The translations under genes were made by a program, and so were the position numbers. From Lentisphaerota bacterium (GTDB taxonomy: Bacteria; Verrucomicrobiota; Kiritimatiellia; CAIQIC01; Lenti-01), in NCBI GenBank assembly GCA_012514035.1, contig JAAZBB010000002.1, positions 1 through 43,719 on the forward strand: 43,719 bases of DNA, written 5' to 3'. Shown piece by piece: positions 16,867 to 29,344 of this stretch (positions are counted from its first letter, which is position 1; every line of letters begins with the position of its first letter). The notes under the pieces were generated by a model that worked only from the letters and a program-made list of their open reading frames with translations, was not told the origin of the DNA and did not search any database.

Positions 16867-17615
16867 TCAGAAGCGATAGCGCACGGTCAACTGCGCAGAG
16901 GTGCCATCAAACCAGTCTGCGCGGGCGCCGAAGGACAGGTTTTCCAGCAGCCACAACTCTACGCCGCCGACAATCCCCAAGGCCTGGGACTCCTCGAAAT
17001 CCTGTTGGAGATCGCCGCGGGTCCAGGTTCCGTCCAGCTTGGACCAGGCGGGCCCGGCATAGACCGCCAGGCTGTGGAACTCGCCCATGTAGAAATTACG
17101 AAAGCTGCGGGCGAACGTCAGGTGATAGTCGATCGGAAGCATGCACCTTGTCTCGCTCCATTCGATTTCGCCGGCCCCGCCATCGTCGGTGGTCCGGAAG
17201 GCGTATTCGCCGGCCAGAGCCACCGTCACACGCCAGGAGGTACGCGCCACCCCCTCATAGATCTGCCAGAGGTTTACCCGGGCGCCGGCCAGGCCGCCGG
17301 CCCCATAGTCGAACTCATGGTGTATGGCATTGTCCAGGCGCGCATCGGAGACGCCGGCCTGCCCGTAGAGCAGCAGCCAGGCCCAGGGGGCAACGCCGAC
17401 GGTCACGTCCGCCAGATGGCCGCGCAACTTCCATTCCGCGCCTTCCAGTTCGACCGGGCGCGACAAGCGGGCATAGACCAGACCGGCCTGCCATGGCACC
17501 GGGTCGTGCCACGTCAGCAAGGCATTCGGCGCGCTGGAATCTTCCGTGAGGTTCTGCTGCCCCGCCGCCCTGGTGACCCCCAGCGCCAGCAATAACAGCC
17601 AACATGCCGTTCTTC

Positions 17616-17619
<4 letters not shown>
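16867..17619 (-). CDS. Predicted outer-membrane beta-barrel protein
   Basis: 250 aa with a signal peptide (about 1-19, ending TRAAG). The remainder alternates polar and hydrophobic residues in short strands (LRGHLADVTVGVAPWAWLLLYGQAGV, in part) and ends in LTVRYRF, the terminal aromatic typical of BAM-inserted barrels. Size suggests 8-10 strands. No family can be named. The start overlaps the gyrA stop by 4 bp (ATGA), so it is translated with gyrase, and folD follows 14 bp later. Function unknown; a structural or small-porin role is possible. Confidence 0.78.
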
Positions 17620-20176
<2,557 letters not shown>

Positions 20177-20180
<4 letters not shown>

Positions 20181-20389
20181 GAGGGGGCTCTGCTGCTTTC
20201 GTTATTCACTGGCTCGTTTTCTTTCACCAGCACAAAGGGGACCGGCACGGGCCGGTATCGCATCCGCTCGGCCGGCTCGTCCAGCCGGAGCGTTTCTTCC
20301 AGAAACCGGTCGTACTGTTCCGGCGTCATCGGCGGCGCCGGGGGCGGCGGCGCCGGCCAAACCGGAAAATCCAAGGCGGGCGTTTTCAT
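20177..20389 (-). CDS. Small proline-rich protein between the nucleotidyltransferase gene and gyrA
   Basis: 70 aa, unrecognised. The N-terminus is Pro/Ala-rich (PAPPPPAPPM, about 12-21). A short helix MTPEQYDRFLEETLRLDEP follows, then a basic-to-hydrophobic stretch MRYRPVPVPFVLVKE. There is no signal peptide or membrane helix. Start at 20389 is preferred because it overlaps the upstream stop (ATGA), and its own stop overlaps the gyrA ATG in the same way. That double coupling is the best evidence that it is a real gene. It may be the partner (antitoxin-like or regulatory) of the nucleotidyltransferase-fold protein encoded just upstream; this is inference. Confidence 0.65.
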
Positions 20390-20928
20390 GCCAGCTCCCG
20401 GATCAGGCCCAGCCACTTGGCCGAAGCATGTTTCAAGCAAAGCGCTTCAAATCGCGGGGAGCGCACGTCCACGCCGTTGTTTGCGATCAAGGCCAGAATA
20501 TCGCCGAGATCCTTGCCGCGGGTGGAGGATTGCGCAACAGAAAACAGTTTCATGGCCAGCAAATGATCCAGACAAGGCACGCGCACGCCCACCCGGGATA
20601 CTTCGGTCGCGATGGAAGCCGATTCGAGTTGCCGGAACGTATCGGCGGACAAATAGATGAAATCCACGATTCGGTAACCCGGTTTGTGGAAACGGGAATA
20701 CAAGTCCGGTTGTTCGTGCAGGACCGCATAGCCCAGTTCCGCCATGCGGCGCGCGACCGCGTCCTGGTTCGTCTTGTCGCAGGCGAAATCGATATCGCCC
20801 GTGGCGCGCTCGACGTGGTGCGCCAGCAAAGACAAGCCGCCCACGAGCAAAAACGGGAAGCCGCCGGCCCGCAAGGCTTCCACGAGCCCGGCGAATTCGG
20901 TGTGGATTTTGTTGTGGCTTGCGCTCAT
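20386..20928 (-). CDS. Nucleotidyltransferase-fold protein (AbiEii/MNT-like)
   Basis: 180 aa. The start of the fold has FLLVGGLSLLAHHVERATGD followed by IDFAC, that is a GG motif, a spacer and the DxD pair (D45, D47) of polymerase-beta-type nucleotidyltransferases. A possible third acidic residue is in YRIVDFIYLS. The C-terminal half is helical with KDLGDILAL, a feature of AbiEii-like and other small minimal nucleotidyltransferases, some of which are toxins. It lies 19 bp after gyrB and overlaps the 70-aa gene by 4 bp. A gyrase link is not proven; co-expression with gyrA/gyrB is what the sequence shows. Substrate unknown. Confidence 0.75.
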   Translation of the reverse strand: MSASHNKIHTEFAGLVEALRAGGFPFLLVGGLSLLAHHVERATGDIDFACDKTNQDAVARRMAELGYAVLHEQPDLYSRFHKPGYRIVDFIYLSADTFRQLESASIATEVSRVGVRVPCLDHLLAMKLFSVAQSSTRGKDLGDILALIANNGVDVRSPRFEALCLKHASAKWLGLIRELA

Positions 20929-20947
20929 GGGCTTTCGGGACGCGTCC

Positions 20948-23434
<2,487 letters not shown>

Positions 23435-23534
23435 CTATCGAAAATCCGCCGCCCGCACAATAAAAAAAGCACCGGAACCCGATCAAGTAAAACGGTTATG
23501 ATTTTTAGCTGTCCCAAGGGGTCGCGAAGGCCCA

Positions 23535-23601
23535 AAAATCCGGTTTTAGGCCATTTTCAGGCTGTTTTTCGCTTTTTTACGGTTTTTTGAGGCCGGATTT
23601 T
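23535..23601. repeat. Long-loop inverted repeat upstream of gyrB
   Basis: AAAATCCGG (23535-23543) pairs with CCGGATTTT (23593-23601) across about 49 bp of T-rich sequence in the gap between tadA and gyrB. It may be the end signal of the tadA operon or part of a gyrB leader. The evidence is weak. The rest of 23399-23619 is AT-rich with no feature I can support. Confidence 0.3.
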
Positions 23602-23619
23602 GCTAAAAATGTAGAAATT

Positions 23620-24120
23620 TTACGGAAAATCGTCCGAATTTTTGTTTTCCATCCGCCTTTTTCTGAAAAAATCCTTAATCAAGGCCGTACATTCCTCTTC
23701 CAGGACCCCCGACATTACCTCGGCGCGGTGATTCAGCTCCCCAGACTGCAGGATAGGGAACCGGGAGACGGCCCCGCCGCGCAAGGGATCGGTCATGCCC
23801 CAGACCACCAGCGGAATCCTGGCCAGCACAATGGCCCCGGCGCACATCGGACAGGGCTCCTTGGTGACATACAAAATGCTGTCGGTCAGCCGCCAATCCC
23901 CCGTCGCGGCGGCGGCTTGGGTAATGGCAATCATCTCCGCGTGAGCGGTGGGATCGTTCAGGGTCCGGGTCTGGTTCCAGGCCCGGCCGGTCAGTTTGCC
24001 GCCGCTGTACACCACCGCTCCGACCGGGACTTCGCCCGCGGCGGCAGCCTGATGCGCCTGAGCCAGGGCCAACCGCATCCGCGCCACATGAACGGCTCCG
24101 TCCAGATGCGGGCCGCTCAT
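23620..24120 (-). CDS. tadA: tRNA adenosine(34) deaminase
   Basis: 166 aa cytidine-deaminase fold. The zinc site is H60 in TAHAE, with E62 as proton shuttle, plus C90 and C93 in EPCPMCAGA. VPVGAVV and GMTDPLRGGA are the usual TadA signatures. It converts A34 to inosine in tRNA-Arg(ACG), letting one tRNA read three CGN codons; the tRNA-Arg(CCG) in this window serves the remaining CGG. The gene overlaps the acyltransferase by 4 bp. Its lysine-rich C-terminus (KDFFRKRRMENK) fits tRNA binding. Confidence 0.93.
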   Translation of the reverse strand: MSGPHLDGAVHVARMRLALAQAHQAAAAGEVPVGAVVYSGGKLTGRAWNQTRTLNDPTAHAEMIAITQAAAATGDWRLTDSILYVTKEPCPMCAGAIVLARIPLVVWGMTDPLRGGAVSRFPILQSGELNHRAEVMSGVLEEECTALIKDFFRKRRMENKNSDDFP

Positions 24121-25022
24121 GGCGCGCCCTCGGGCCCAAGGACCCAGCGTTTATTGAACCAGAAGTAATCCTCCGGATGCGCCTGCACCGACTCGCTGAA
24201 CCGGTCCATGATATATTGCATGATCCGGCGCCCATCGGCTTCCTCGCTCGCGTTCTGGTCAGGCTCGATCCGGCCCGTCAGGCTCCACTCGTGCCGGGTC
24301 CAGCCGCTGCGAACCACCTGGCCCGTCAGGATCGGCAAACCGGCCGAACGGGCATAACGGACCGTGCCCAGGGGAACGAGCGTTTCCGCCTCCAGGAAAC
24401 GCACGGACACCCCGCCGCTCTTGGCGCGCACGTCGGGCAGGATGGTCAACACTTTGTTGCCGGCCACCAACTTGCGTGCTACTTCCCCGATGTCCCGGCT
24501 GTGGGTATCGATGGCCTCCACGCCCGTTCGCGTGCGCACCCGGTTGAGCCACGCATTCACCAACGGATTCTTCTGCTTGCGCACCAGCGTGATCAAGTGC
24601 ACGCCCTGGGATTGCAGCGCGATGCCCGCCAGCTCCCAGTTGCCCATGTGCGGCACCGCGATGATCAGTCCGCGGCCCCGGGAAAGTTCCGTCCGGACCT
24701 GGTCCACCGGGCCCTGCGCCATGTGGCGCGTCACCCACTCCCGGCGGATCCGGGACAGTTTCATGCCCTCGACCACCGTAAACACCAGGTTGCGGTAGGC
24801 CAGCCAACCGATGCGGGCCAATTCCGGCGCACCCAGTTCGGCGCCGAGGGCCTGCCGCAGGCGGCGAAACGTGCGGACCCGCAATTGGCGATTGGCGGCA
24901 TAGGCCACGCGGGCCGCGCCCCAGGCCAATGCCAGCGCCACGCGGTGCGGCAACACCCCCACCAGCCAGGAGACACAACGCAGGGCCGCGTATTCAATTC
25001 TGTGGGTCAACCTGACTTTCAT
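24117..25022 (-). CDS. Lysophospholipid/lipid A acyltransferase family protein (LpxL-like)
   Basis: 301 aa, the size of LpxL/LpxM-type late acyltransferases. The catalytic box is VPHMGNWELAG, an HX4E version of the HX4(D/E) motif. LPDVRAKSGGVSVRF and PEDYFWFNKRW are the other family landmarks. An N-terminal hydrophobic segment anchors it to the inner membrane. It would add a secondary acyl chain to Kdo2-lipid A or a related lipid. The ATG at 25022 overlaps the upstream stop (ATGA); the longer in-frame reading to 25193 is another frame of that gene. Its partner genes are tadA and the SUMF1-domain gene. Confidence 0.87.
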   Translation of the reverse strand: MKVRLTHRIEYAALRCVSWLVGVLPHRVALALAWGAARVAYAANRQLRVRTFRRLRQALGAELGAPELARIGWLAYRNLVFTVVEGMKLSRIRREWVTRHMAQGPVDQVRTELSRGRGLIIAVPHMGNWELAGIALQSQGVHLITLVRKQKNPLVNAWLNRVRTRTGVEAIDTHSRDIGEVARKLVAGNKVLTILPDVRAKSGGVSVRFLEAETLVPLGTVRYARSAGLPILTGQVVRSGWTRHEWSLTGRIEPDQNASEEADGRRIMQYIMDRFSESVQAHPEDYFWFNKRWVLGPEGAP

Positions 25023-25714
25023 GGCTCCGGCGTCCTCTCGCGCAGGACGCGGAATCCCACATCCCGCCCGCGGTAATCCTCCGGAAAAAGCTGCCGGTGA
25101 TCGATCCGCAGCAGGACGGGATCCCGCTCCGCCCAGCTCCCGCCCCGTGCTATCCGCTGGCCGGCGGGAATTCCCGGTTCGGCCGCATTCCATTCAAATA
25201 AGTTGCCGGCCATGTCGAACAATCCGAAGCCGTTGGCCACATGCCGGCCGCCCCGGGGCGCGGGTCCGGGAGCATCAAACCGGGCCAGTTCCGAAGGATG
25301 GCCGCCCCACCCCCAGGGATAAGGCGCGCCGTCAACCCCGCCCCGGGCCGCGACCTCCCATTCCGCCCCGACCGGCAAACGCACCCGGCGGCCGGTCTGG
25401 TGCGATCGCCACTGGCAATAGGCCTCCGCTTCGGCCGCCGTCACCTCCGCCACCGCCTGGCGACGCATTCCTCGCCTGGCAACGTATTTCCCTCCGGCGC
25501 GACGGATAATCTGTGCCGTTTCCGGAAAATCGATGGCCCCGGAGTGGTTCAGAAAACGAACAAACTCCGCGACGGTCACCTCGCAACGCCCCAGGTCGAA
25601 CCCGCCGGCGGGACCGGAACGGGCCGCGTGACAGGGCACCTGCACCCACCCCGCCGCCCAGCAGGCTCCGCAGGCCAGCCAACCACCCATCCACAGGCTC
25701 CATCCTCGATTCAT
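25019..25714 (-). CDS. Exported SUMF1/FGE-sulfatase-domain protein lacking catalytic cysteines
   Basis: 231 aa from ATG 25714; in-frame ATGs at 25732 and 25750 exist, but this start begins a signal peptide (about 1-23). The remainder is a formylglycine-generating-enzyme fold: LGRCEVTVAEFVRFLN, then RLPVGAEWEVAARGG, DMAGNLFEWN and RGGSW...GRDVGFRVLR. The C-terminal cysteines used by FGE to oxidise sulfatase Cys are absent; the RGGSW region has none. It is therefore more likely a structural or ligand-binding SUMF1-domain protein, a common type in PVC and other bacteria. It is first in an operon with the acyltransferase and tadA. Confidence 0.8.
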   Translation of the reverse strand: MNRGWSLWMGGWLACGACWAAGWVQVPCHAARSGPAGGFDLGRCEVTVAEFVRFLNHSGAIDFPETAQIIRRAGGKYVARRGMRRQAVAEVTAAEAEAYCQWRSHQTGRRVRLPVGAEWEVAARGGVDGAPYPWGWGGHPSELARFDAPGPAPRGGRHVANGFGLFDMAGNLFEWNAAEPGIPAGQRIARGGSWAERDPVLLRIDHRQLFPEDYRGRDVGFRVLRERTPEP

Positions 25715-25738
25715 GGCCACATTTAAGCGCATCCGGCT

Positions 25739-25767
25739 TTGACATTCCATTGCTAAATCCCCATACT
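25739..25767 (+). promoter_or_regulatory. Sigma-70-type promoter of the coiled-coil membrane protein
   Basis: A perfect -35 TTGACA (25739-25744), 17-bp spacer and -10 CATACT (25762-25767, 4/6) sit 40 bp before the ATG at 25808. An AAAGGTGG ribosome site follows. The promoter overlaps the 5' region of the divergent SUMF1-domain gene. Confidence 0.6.
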
Positions 25768-25807
25768 GATTTGTTGAAAGTCAATTTGACGCGAAAGGTG
25801 GCGTACG

Positions 25808-26953
25808 ATGGAAACGCACAAGGCAAAATGCGGCGGGTATGGCATGGTCACCGGAATCTACTGGGTCACGGGGCTGGGAATTCTTTTCGGCGCCCTGCTG
25901 GGTCTGCGATACCACGGCGATGGCGAATGGCCCCCCTCGTTGATTGCCGCCCTGCTGGCCACCGGCATTGCTTGTGCGTACATCCTCCTGGCCGCCTTGG
26001 ATTGGCTCATGCAACGGCTGGCCCTGTCACGCAATCCGTTGCCCAACGACCTGGAGATCGCCGACCGCGCCGTGGCCCGGGAACAGGCGACAGGCCTGAA
26101 AGGCGGCGGGCTGCTCGCGCGCCAGCTTCGTCGGCTGCTGAACGCCTGGGGCGCCGGCGCCTCCGGCCCGCAGATCGCCGCCATGGCTAACAGCCAGACG
26201 CTGCGAACATTGCTGGTCCTGGCCGCCGAAATCGCGGTTGTACTGGTCTTGTTGTCTGCCGCTGCCGGATTCAGCGTCCCGCAGGAATTGCTGACCCTCG
26301 GGACCGGCCTGATGCTGCTGGCCGTCATCATCGCAGTGGCCCGCTTCCAATTGGCAACCCAACTCGCCGGTTATGTGGATTCCCACCTCCTGGCCCGCAT
26401 CGGCAACGACACGCCGGCCGCCGCCGGCGCCGAATTCGCCCAGCAGGCCGCCAAATCCGTCGGAGACTCCATCTCCTCCCTGACCGCGGCCCAGGCCAAG
26501 TTTACCGAACAACTGGCCAAGGCGCAGGACACCGCCACGGCTCAGTACGCCAAGGCGCAACAAGAAGCCGCCGCCCAACTGGCCAAGGCCCAGCAAGAGT
26601 CGGCGTCCCAAATCACCAAGGCCCAGACAGACGCCGCCGCCCAGGTTGCCAAGGCCCAGGCCGACATGGCTGCCAGACTGTCCGCCGCCCAGGAACAAGC
26701 CGCCGCTCAACTCGGCAAGGCCCAAACGGAAGTGGCCACGCAATTGGGCCGTGTCAGCGAACTCGCCAGCAGCATCGACCATGTGCTGAAGCTCCAGCAA
26801 GCGGTCGATGGCACGTTGAAGGGCGTCACGGTCACGGAGGAATTCAAGAACACGCTGCTCGAACTCAAGCGGCACCTGGCGGAATCCGACACCCTGCTAA
26901 AGAACGTCTCAAAGCCGCGTGCCATCCGGCTGGTGGAAACCGCCAACGAGTAG
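25808..26953 (+). CDS. Membrane protein with 11-residue repeat coiled coil
   Basis: 381 aa, family unrecognised. Four hydrophobic segments are at about 14-34, 44-66, 134-154 and 158-178, followed by a long cytoplasmic or periplasmic helical tail. Residues 224-311 consist of eight back-to-back 11-residue units. The first (SLTAAQAKFTE) is diverged; the rest follow [QR]-[LYIV]-x-KAQ-x4-A, for example QLAKAQQESAS. Such hendecads form right-handed or straight coiled coils, or amphipathic membrane-surface helices. A more ordinary helix follows (TVTEEFKNTLLELKRHL). A mechanical stator, filament or membrane-scaffold role can be imagined, but none is shown. rsmI starts 10 bp after its stop. Confidence 0.8.
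   Translation: METHKAKCGGYGMVTGIYWVTGLGILFGALLGLRYHGDGEWPPSLIAALLATGIACAYILLAALDWLMQRLALSRNPLPNDLEIADRAVAREQATGLKGGGLLARQLRRLLNAWGAGASGPQIAAMANSQTLRTLLVLAAEIAVVLVLLSAAAGFSVPQELLTLGTGLMLLAVIIAVARFQLATQLAGYVDSHLLARIGNDTPAAAGAEFAQQAAKSVGDSISSLTAAQAKFTEQLAKAQDTATAQYAKAQQEAAAQLAKAQQESASQITKAQTDAAAQVAKAQADMAARLSAAQEQAAAQLGKAQTEVATQLGRVSELASSIDHVLKLQQAVDGTLKGVTVTEEFKNTLLELKRHLAESDTLLKNVSKPRAIRLVETANE
26477..26740 (+). repeat. 33-bp repeat unit encoding eight hendecads
   Basis: Coding DNA repeats with a 33-bp period; GCCAAGGC(G/C)CA recurs at the KAQ position of each unit. Units have drifted at synonymous and some nonsynonymous sites, so the array is not recent. Confidence 0.7.
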
Positions 26954-26963
26954 TTTCCGCCCC

Positions 26964-27743
26964 ATGTCGGAGCGCCCGGCGGATGCCGGTTCCGGCCCCG
27001 CGGTGGCGGCGGGGATGCCTGCTTCACCGCTGGTACCCGGTTTGTATCTGGTCGGCACGCCCATCGGCAACCTCGAGGACATCACCCTGCGCGCCCTGCG
27101 CGTCCTGCAGTCGGCCACCCATATCCTCGCCGAAGATACCCGCCACACCCGCCGGCTCCTCGACCGCCACGGCATCGTCACGCCCATGATCTCCTGCCAC
27201 AAGTTCAACGAGCGCGCCCGCGAGGAAGAAATCCTCCGCCGCATCCGCACGGGTGAAGCCCTGGCGCTCGTCACCGACGCCGGCATGCCGGGCATCTCCG
27301 ATCCCGGTGCCCGCGCCGCCGCCGCCGTCCGCGCGGCGGGCCTGTTCGTCACCGTGATTCCCGGCCCCTGCGCCCTGTCCGCCGCCGTCGCTCTCTGCGG
27401 CCAAACCGAAAGCCGCGGATTCCTCTTCGAAGGCTTCCTCGACCACAAGACTGCCGCGCGCCGCCGCCGCCTGCAGGAACTCGCCGCCTTTCCCGCCCCA
27501 ATCGTTTTCTACGAATCCACCCACCGCATCCTCAAACTTCTCGATGAAGTCGAAGCCGAACTCGGCCCGGAGCGCCGGCTTTTCATCGCCCGCGAACTCA
27601 CGAAGAAATTCGAAGAAACAGTGACCGGCACCCCCGCCGAACTCCGCGCCCACTACCAAACCCGTTCACTCAAGGGCGAATTCGTCGTCATCCTCCTGCC
27701 TCGCCAGCCTCCGCGCGCCCCCCCCGGATCTCCAATACTATAA
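26964..27743 (+). CDS. rsmI: 16S rRNA (cytidine1402-2'-O)-methyltransferase
   Basis: 259 aa. The tetrapyrrole-methylase fold has LYLVGTPIGNLEDITLRAL at its start, LAEDTRHTRRLL, VTDAGMPGISDPG (SAM binding) and VIPGPCALSAAVALCG, all standard for RsmI. It methylates the ribose of C1402 in the ribosomal P site and pairs with RsmH. The ATG at 26964 lies 10 bp after the previous stop; a start at 27015 (MPASPLVPGLY) is possible and would give a shorter, more typical N-terminus. The stop codon lies inside a degenerate copy of the downstream palindrome. Confidence 0.93.
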   Translation: MSERPADAGSGPAVAAGMPASPLVPGLYLVGTPIGNLEDITLRALRVLQSATHILAEDTRHTRRLLDRHGIVTPMISCHKFNERAREEEILRRIRTGEALALVTDAGMPGISDPGARAAAAVRAAGLFVTVIPGPCALSAAVALCGQTESRGFLFEGFLDHKTAARRRRLQELAAFPAPIVFYESTHRILKLLDEVEAELGPERRLFIARELTKKFEETVTGTPAELRAHYQTRSLKGEFVVILLPRQPPRAPPGSPIL

Positions 27744-27761
27744 TATTTGCAACTATTAGCC
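27738..27761. promoter_or_regulatory. Degenerate second operator copy
   Basis: CTATAATATTTG/CAACTATTAGCC matches the perfect palindrome at 27795-27818 except for one base in the left arm and the last few in the right arm. The centres are 57 bp apart. It overlaps the rsmI stop codon and could help a regulator bind cooperatively. Confidence 0.5.
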
Positions 27762-27794
27762 CTGCCCGGATCTTCCTGTCACGCTTGACAGAAC

Positions 27795-27818
27795 CTATAA
27801 TAGTTGCAACTATTATAG
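27795..27818. promoter_or_regulatory. Perfect 24-bp palindrome, likely autoregulatory operator
   Basis: The arms CTATAATAGTTG and CAACTATTATAG are perfectly symmetric, end 2 bp before the regulator's ATG and follow a perfect -35 box TTGACA (27785-27790). With a 17-bp spacer the -10 falls at 27808-27813, inside the palindrome, so bound protein would block the promoter. The transcript would start at or near the ATG, that is leaderless. A TATAAT at 27796-27801 is an alternative -10. Confidence 0.7.
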
Positions 27819-27820
27819 TC

Positions 27821-28420
27821 ATGAAAACCACACCTTCGCCCCGCCTCCCCGTGCAAACGTTGAATCCCACGCTATGGCGCACCTGCCGCGTGTTGGCCGG
27901 CGCAAACCGCATCAAGCTGTTGAGGCAAGTGCATGACCATCCCGGGCAACATGTCGCCGCCCTGGCGAAAGCGGCCGGCATCGGCCGGCCCTACGCCAGT
28001 CAGGAAATGCGCCGCATCCAATCCCGCGGGCTGCTCCGGCCGGTCAAGCGCGGCATCGCCGTCGTCTATTCGCCCATTCCCGATCCGCAAGTACCCACCG
28101 CGGCCCCCCTGCTCAAGGCCATCCGCGCCGCTTTGGAATCCCGGCCCGCCGAACGCGATGCCGACATGGCCCGCATCGCCGCGGGGCTGGCCCACGAACG
28201 CCGAATCGCCTTGGCCCGGTCGCTGATGCAGCGCCCCAAAACCCAGGCCCAGCTGCTGGCCGAATGCCCCATGGCTCCGTGCAGCCTGCAGTTGCATCTG
28301 CGCACGCTGGCCAAGGCCGGATTCGTCGCCACGCGAGGCCGGGTATTGTCGTTTCAAACGCCCGACCATCCGCTCGGCCAAGCCCTGGCCAAGCTCTTGC
28401 GCCAGGGTGTCGCCAGATAA
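27821..28420 (+). CDS. Transcriptional regulator with two winged-helix domains (ArsR-like)
   Basis: 199 aa with two ArsR/MarR-like winged helices. The N-terminal one covers about 17-88 (RVLAGANRIKLLRQV, then AALAKAAGIGRPYASQEMRRI, wing GIAVVYSP). The C-terminal one covers about 118-182 (ERRIALARSLMQ, CSLQLHLRTLAKAGFV, wing GRVLSFQTP). This doubled layout could bind a palindrome as a monomer or dimer. No metal-binding Cys pair typical of ArsR sensors is evident. ATG 27821 was chosen; an in-frame TTG at 27785 would translate the palindrome. The perfect palindrome immediately upstream strongly suggests self-repression. Ligand and other targets are unknown. Confidence 0.8.
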   Translation: MKTTPSPRLPVQTLNPTLWRTCRVLAGANRIKLLRQVHDHPGQHVAALAKAAGIGRPYASQEMRRIQSRGLLRPVKRGIAVVYSPIPDPQVPTAAPLLKAIRAALESRPAERDADMARIAAGLAHERRIALARSLMQRPKTQAQLLAECPMAPCSLQLHLRTLAKAGFVATRGRVLSFQTPDHPLGQALAKLLRQGVAR

Positions 28421-28471
28421 AATGGCTTTTCCCTTTTCCCGCGTCCGGAAATACGCCACTCTGTCCGCGTC

Positions 28472-29344
28472 ATGACCACAGGAAAGCCTCAGCCGTTCTT
28501 CCTCCTCGGCCATCCCGTCGGCCATTCGCTTTCCCCGGCCATGCACAACGCGGCGTTCAAAGCCCTGGGCCTGAACGCGATCTACGGCCTGCTGGACGTG
28601 GCCCCCGGCGAGGTGGCTCGCACGCTTGCGGAACTGCGCGCGCACGGCTGCGGCGGCGCCAACGTCACCATTCCCCACAAGGAGGCCGCTTATCGCTTCC
28701 TCGCGGCCAAGGGCAAGCTGTCCGACGGCGCGAAACGACTGCATTCCGTCAACACGGTCGTATTCCGCCCGGACGGCACGCTCTACGGCGACAACACCGA
28801 CGCACCCGGCTTCCTTGATGCGCTGAAAGAGGCGTTCCGGGCCACGCCGCGCGGCCGGCGCGTCCTCGTGCTGGGCGCCGGCGGCGCCGGCCGCGCCCTT
28901 GCGTTGACCTGCGCCATGCAGGGCGCCGCGGAAATCCTCGTGGCCGACATCCGTCTCGGCGCGCGCCGCCGCCTGCTTCTCGCGCTGCGCCAAACCGCGC
29001 CGGGCCTGCCCGTCGCCGGCATTTCCCTCGACCGCGCCCGCGCTGCCGCGCGCGACTGCGACCTGATCATCCAGGCCACGCCGGTCGGGATGCGCCCCGG
29101 CGATCCGGCGCTGCTGCCGGCCGAATCCTTCCGCAAGGACCAGCTTGTTTTCGACCTGATCTACAATCCCGCCATCACGCCATTGCTGGCCACCGCGCAG
29201 GCCGCCGGCGCGCGCACGGGCAATGGCCTCGGCATGCTCCTGCATCAGGGCGTGCGCGCGTTCCGCCAGTGGACCGGCCGCAAACCGCCCGTTCCCGTCA
29301 TGCGCGCCGCCCTTGAAAAAGCCCTGAAAGCCAAGCGCCCATGA
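28472..29344 (+). CDS. aroE: Shikimate dehydrogenase
   Basis: 290 aa. The substrate domain has GHPVGHSLSP and the catalytic K70 in NVTIPHK; the partner Asp is D110 in GDNTDAPGF. The NADP Rossmann part carries VLGAGGAGRALAL, and the C-terminus ends with NGLGMLLHQGVRAF. AroE reduces 3-dehydroshikimate to shikimate in the chorismate pathway. It is the first gene of a coupled series, overlapping the prepilin peptidase by 4 bp. Confidence 0.95.
   Translation: MTTGKPQPFFLLGHPVGHSLSPAMHNAAFKALGLNAIYGLLDVAPGEVARTLAELRAHGCGGANVTIPHKEAAYRFLAAKGKLSDGAKRLHSVNTVVFRPDGTLYGDNTDAPGFLDALKEAFRATPRGRRVLVLGAGGAGRALALTCAMQGAAEILVADIRLGARRRLLLALRQTAPGLPVAGISLDRARAAARDCDLIIQATPVGMRPGDPALLPAESFRKDQLVFDLIYNPAITPLLATAQAAGARTGNGLGMLLHQGVRAFRQWTGRKPPVPVMRAALEKALKAKRP

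Noticed and set aside
25019-25714. Formylglycine-generating enzyme (sulfatase activator)
   Set aside because: The fold is right, but the catalytic cysteines are missing.
27785-27820. TTG start of the double winged-helix regulator at 27785
   Set aside because: It would turn the -35 box and the palindrome into codons; the ATG at 27821 fits the regulatory layout.
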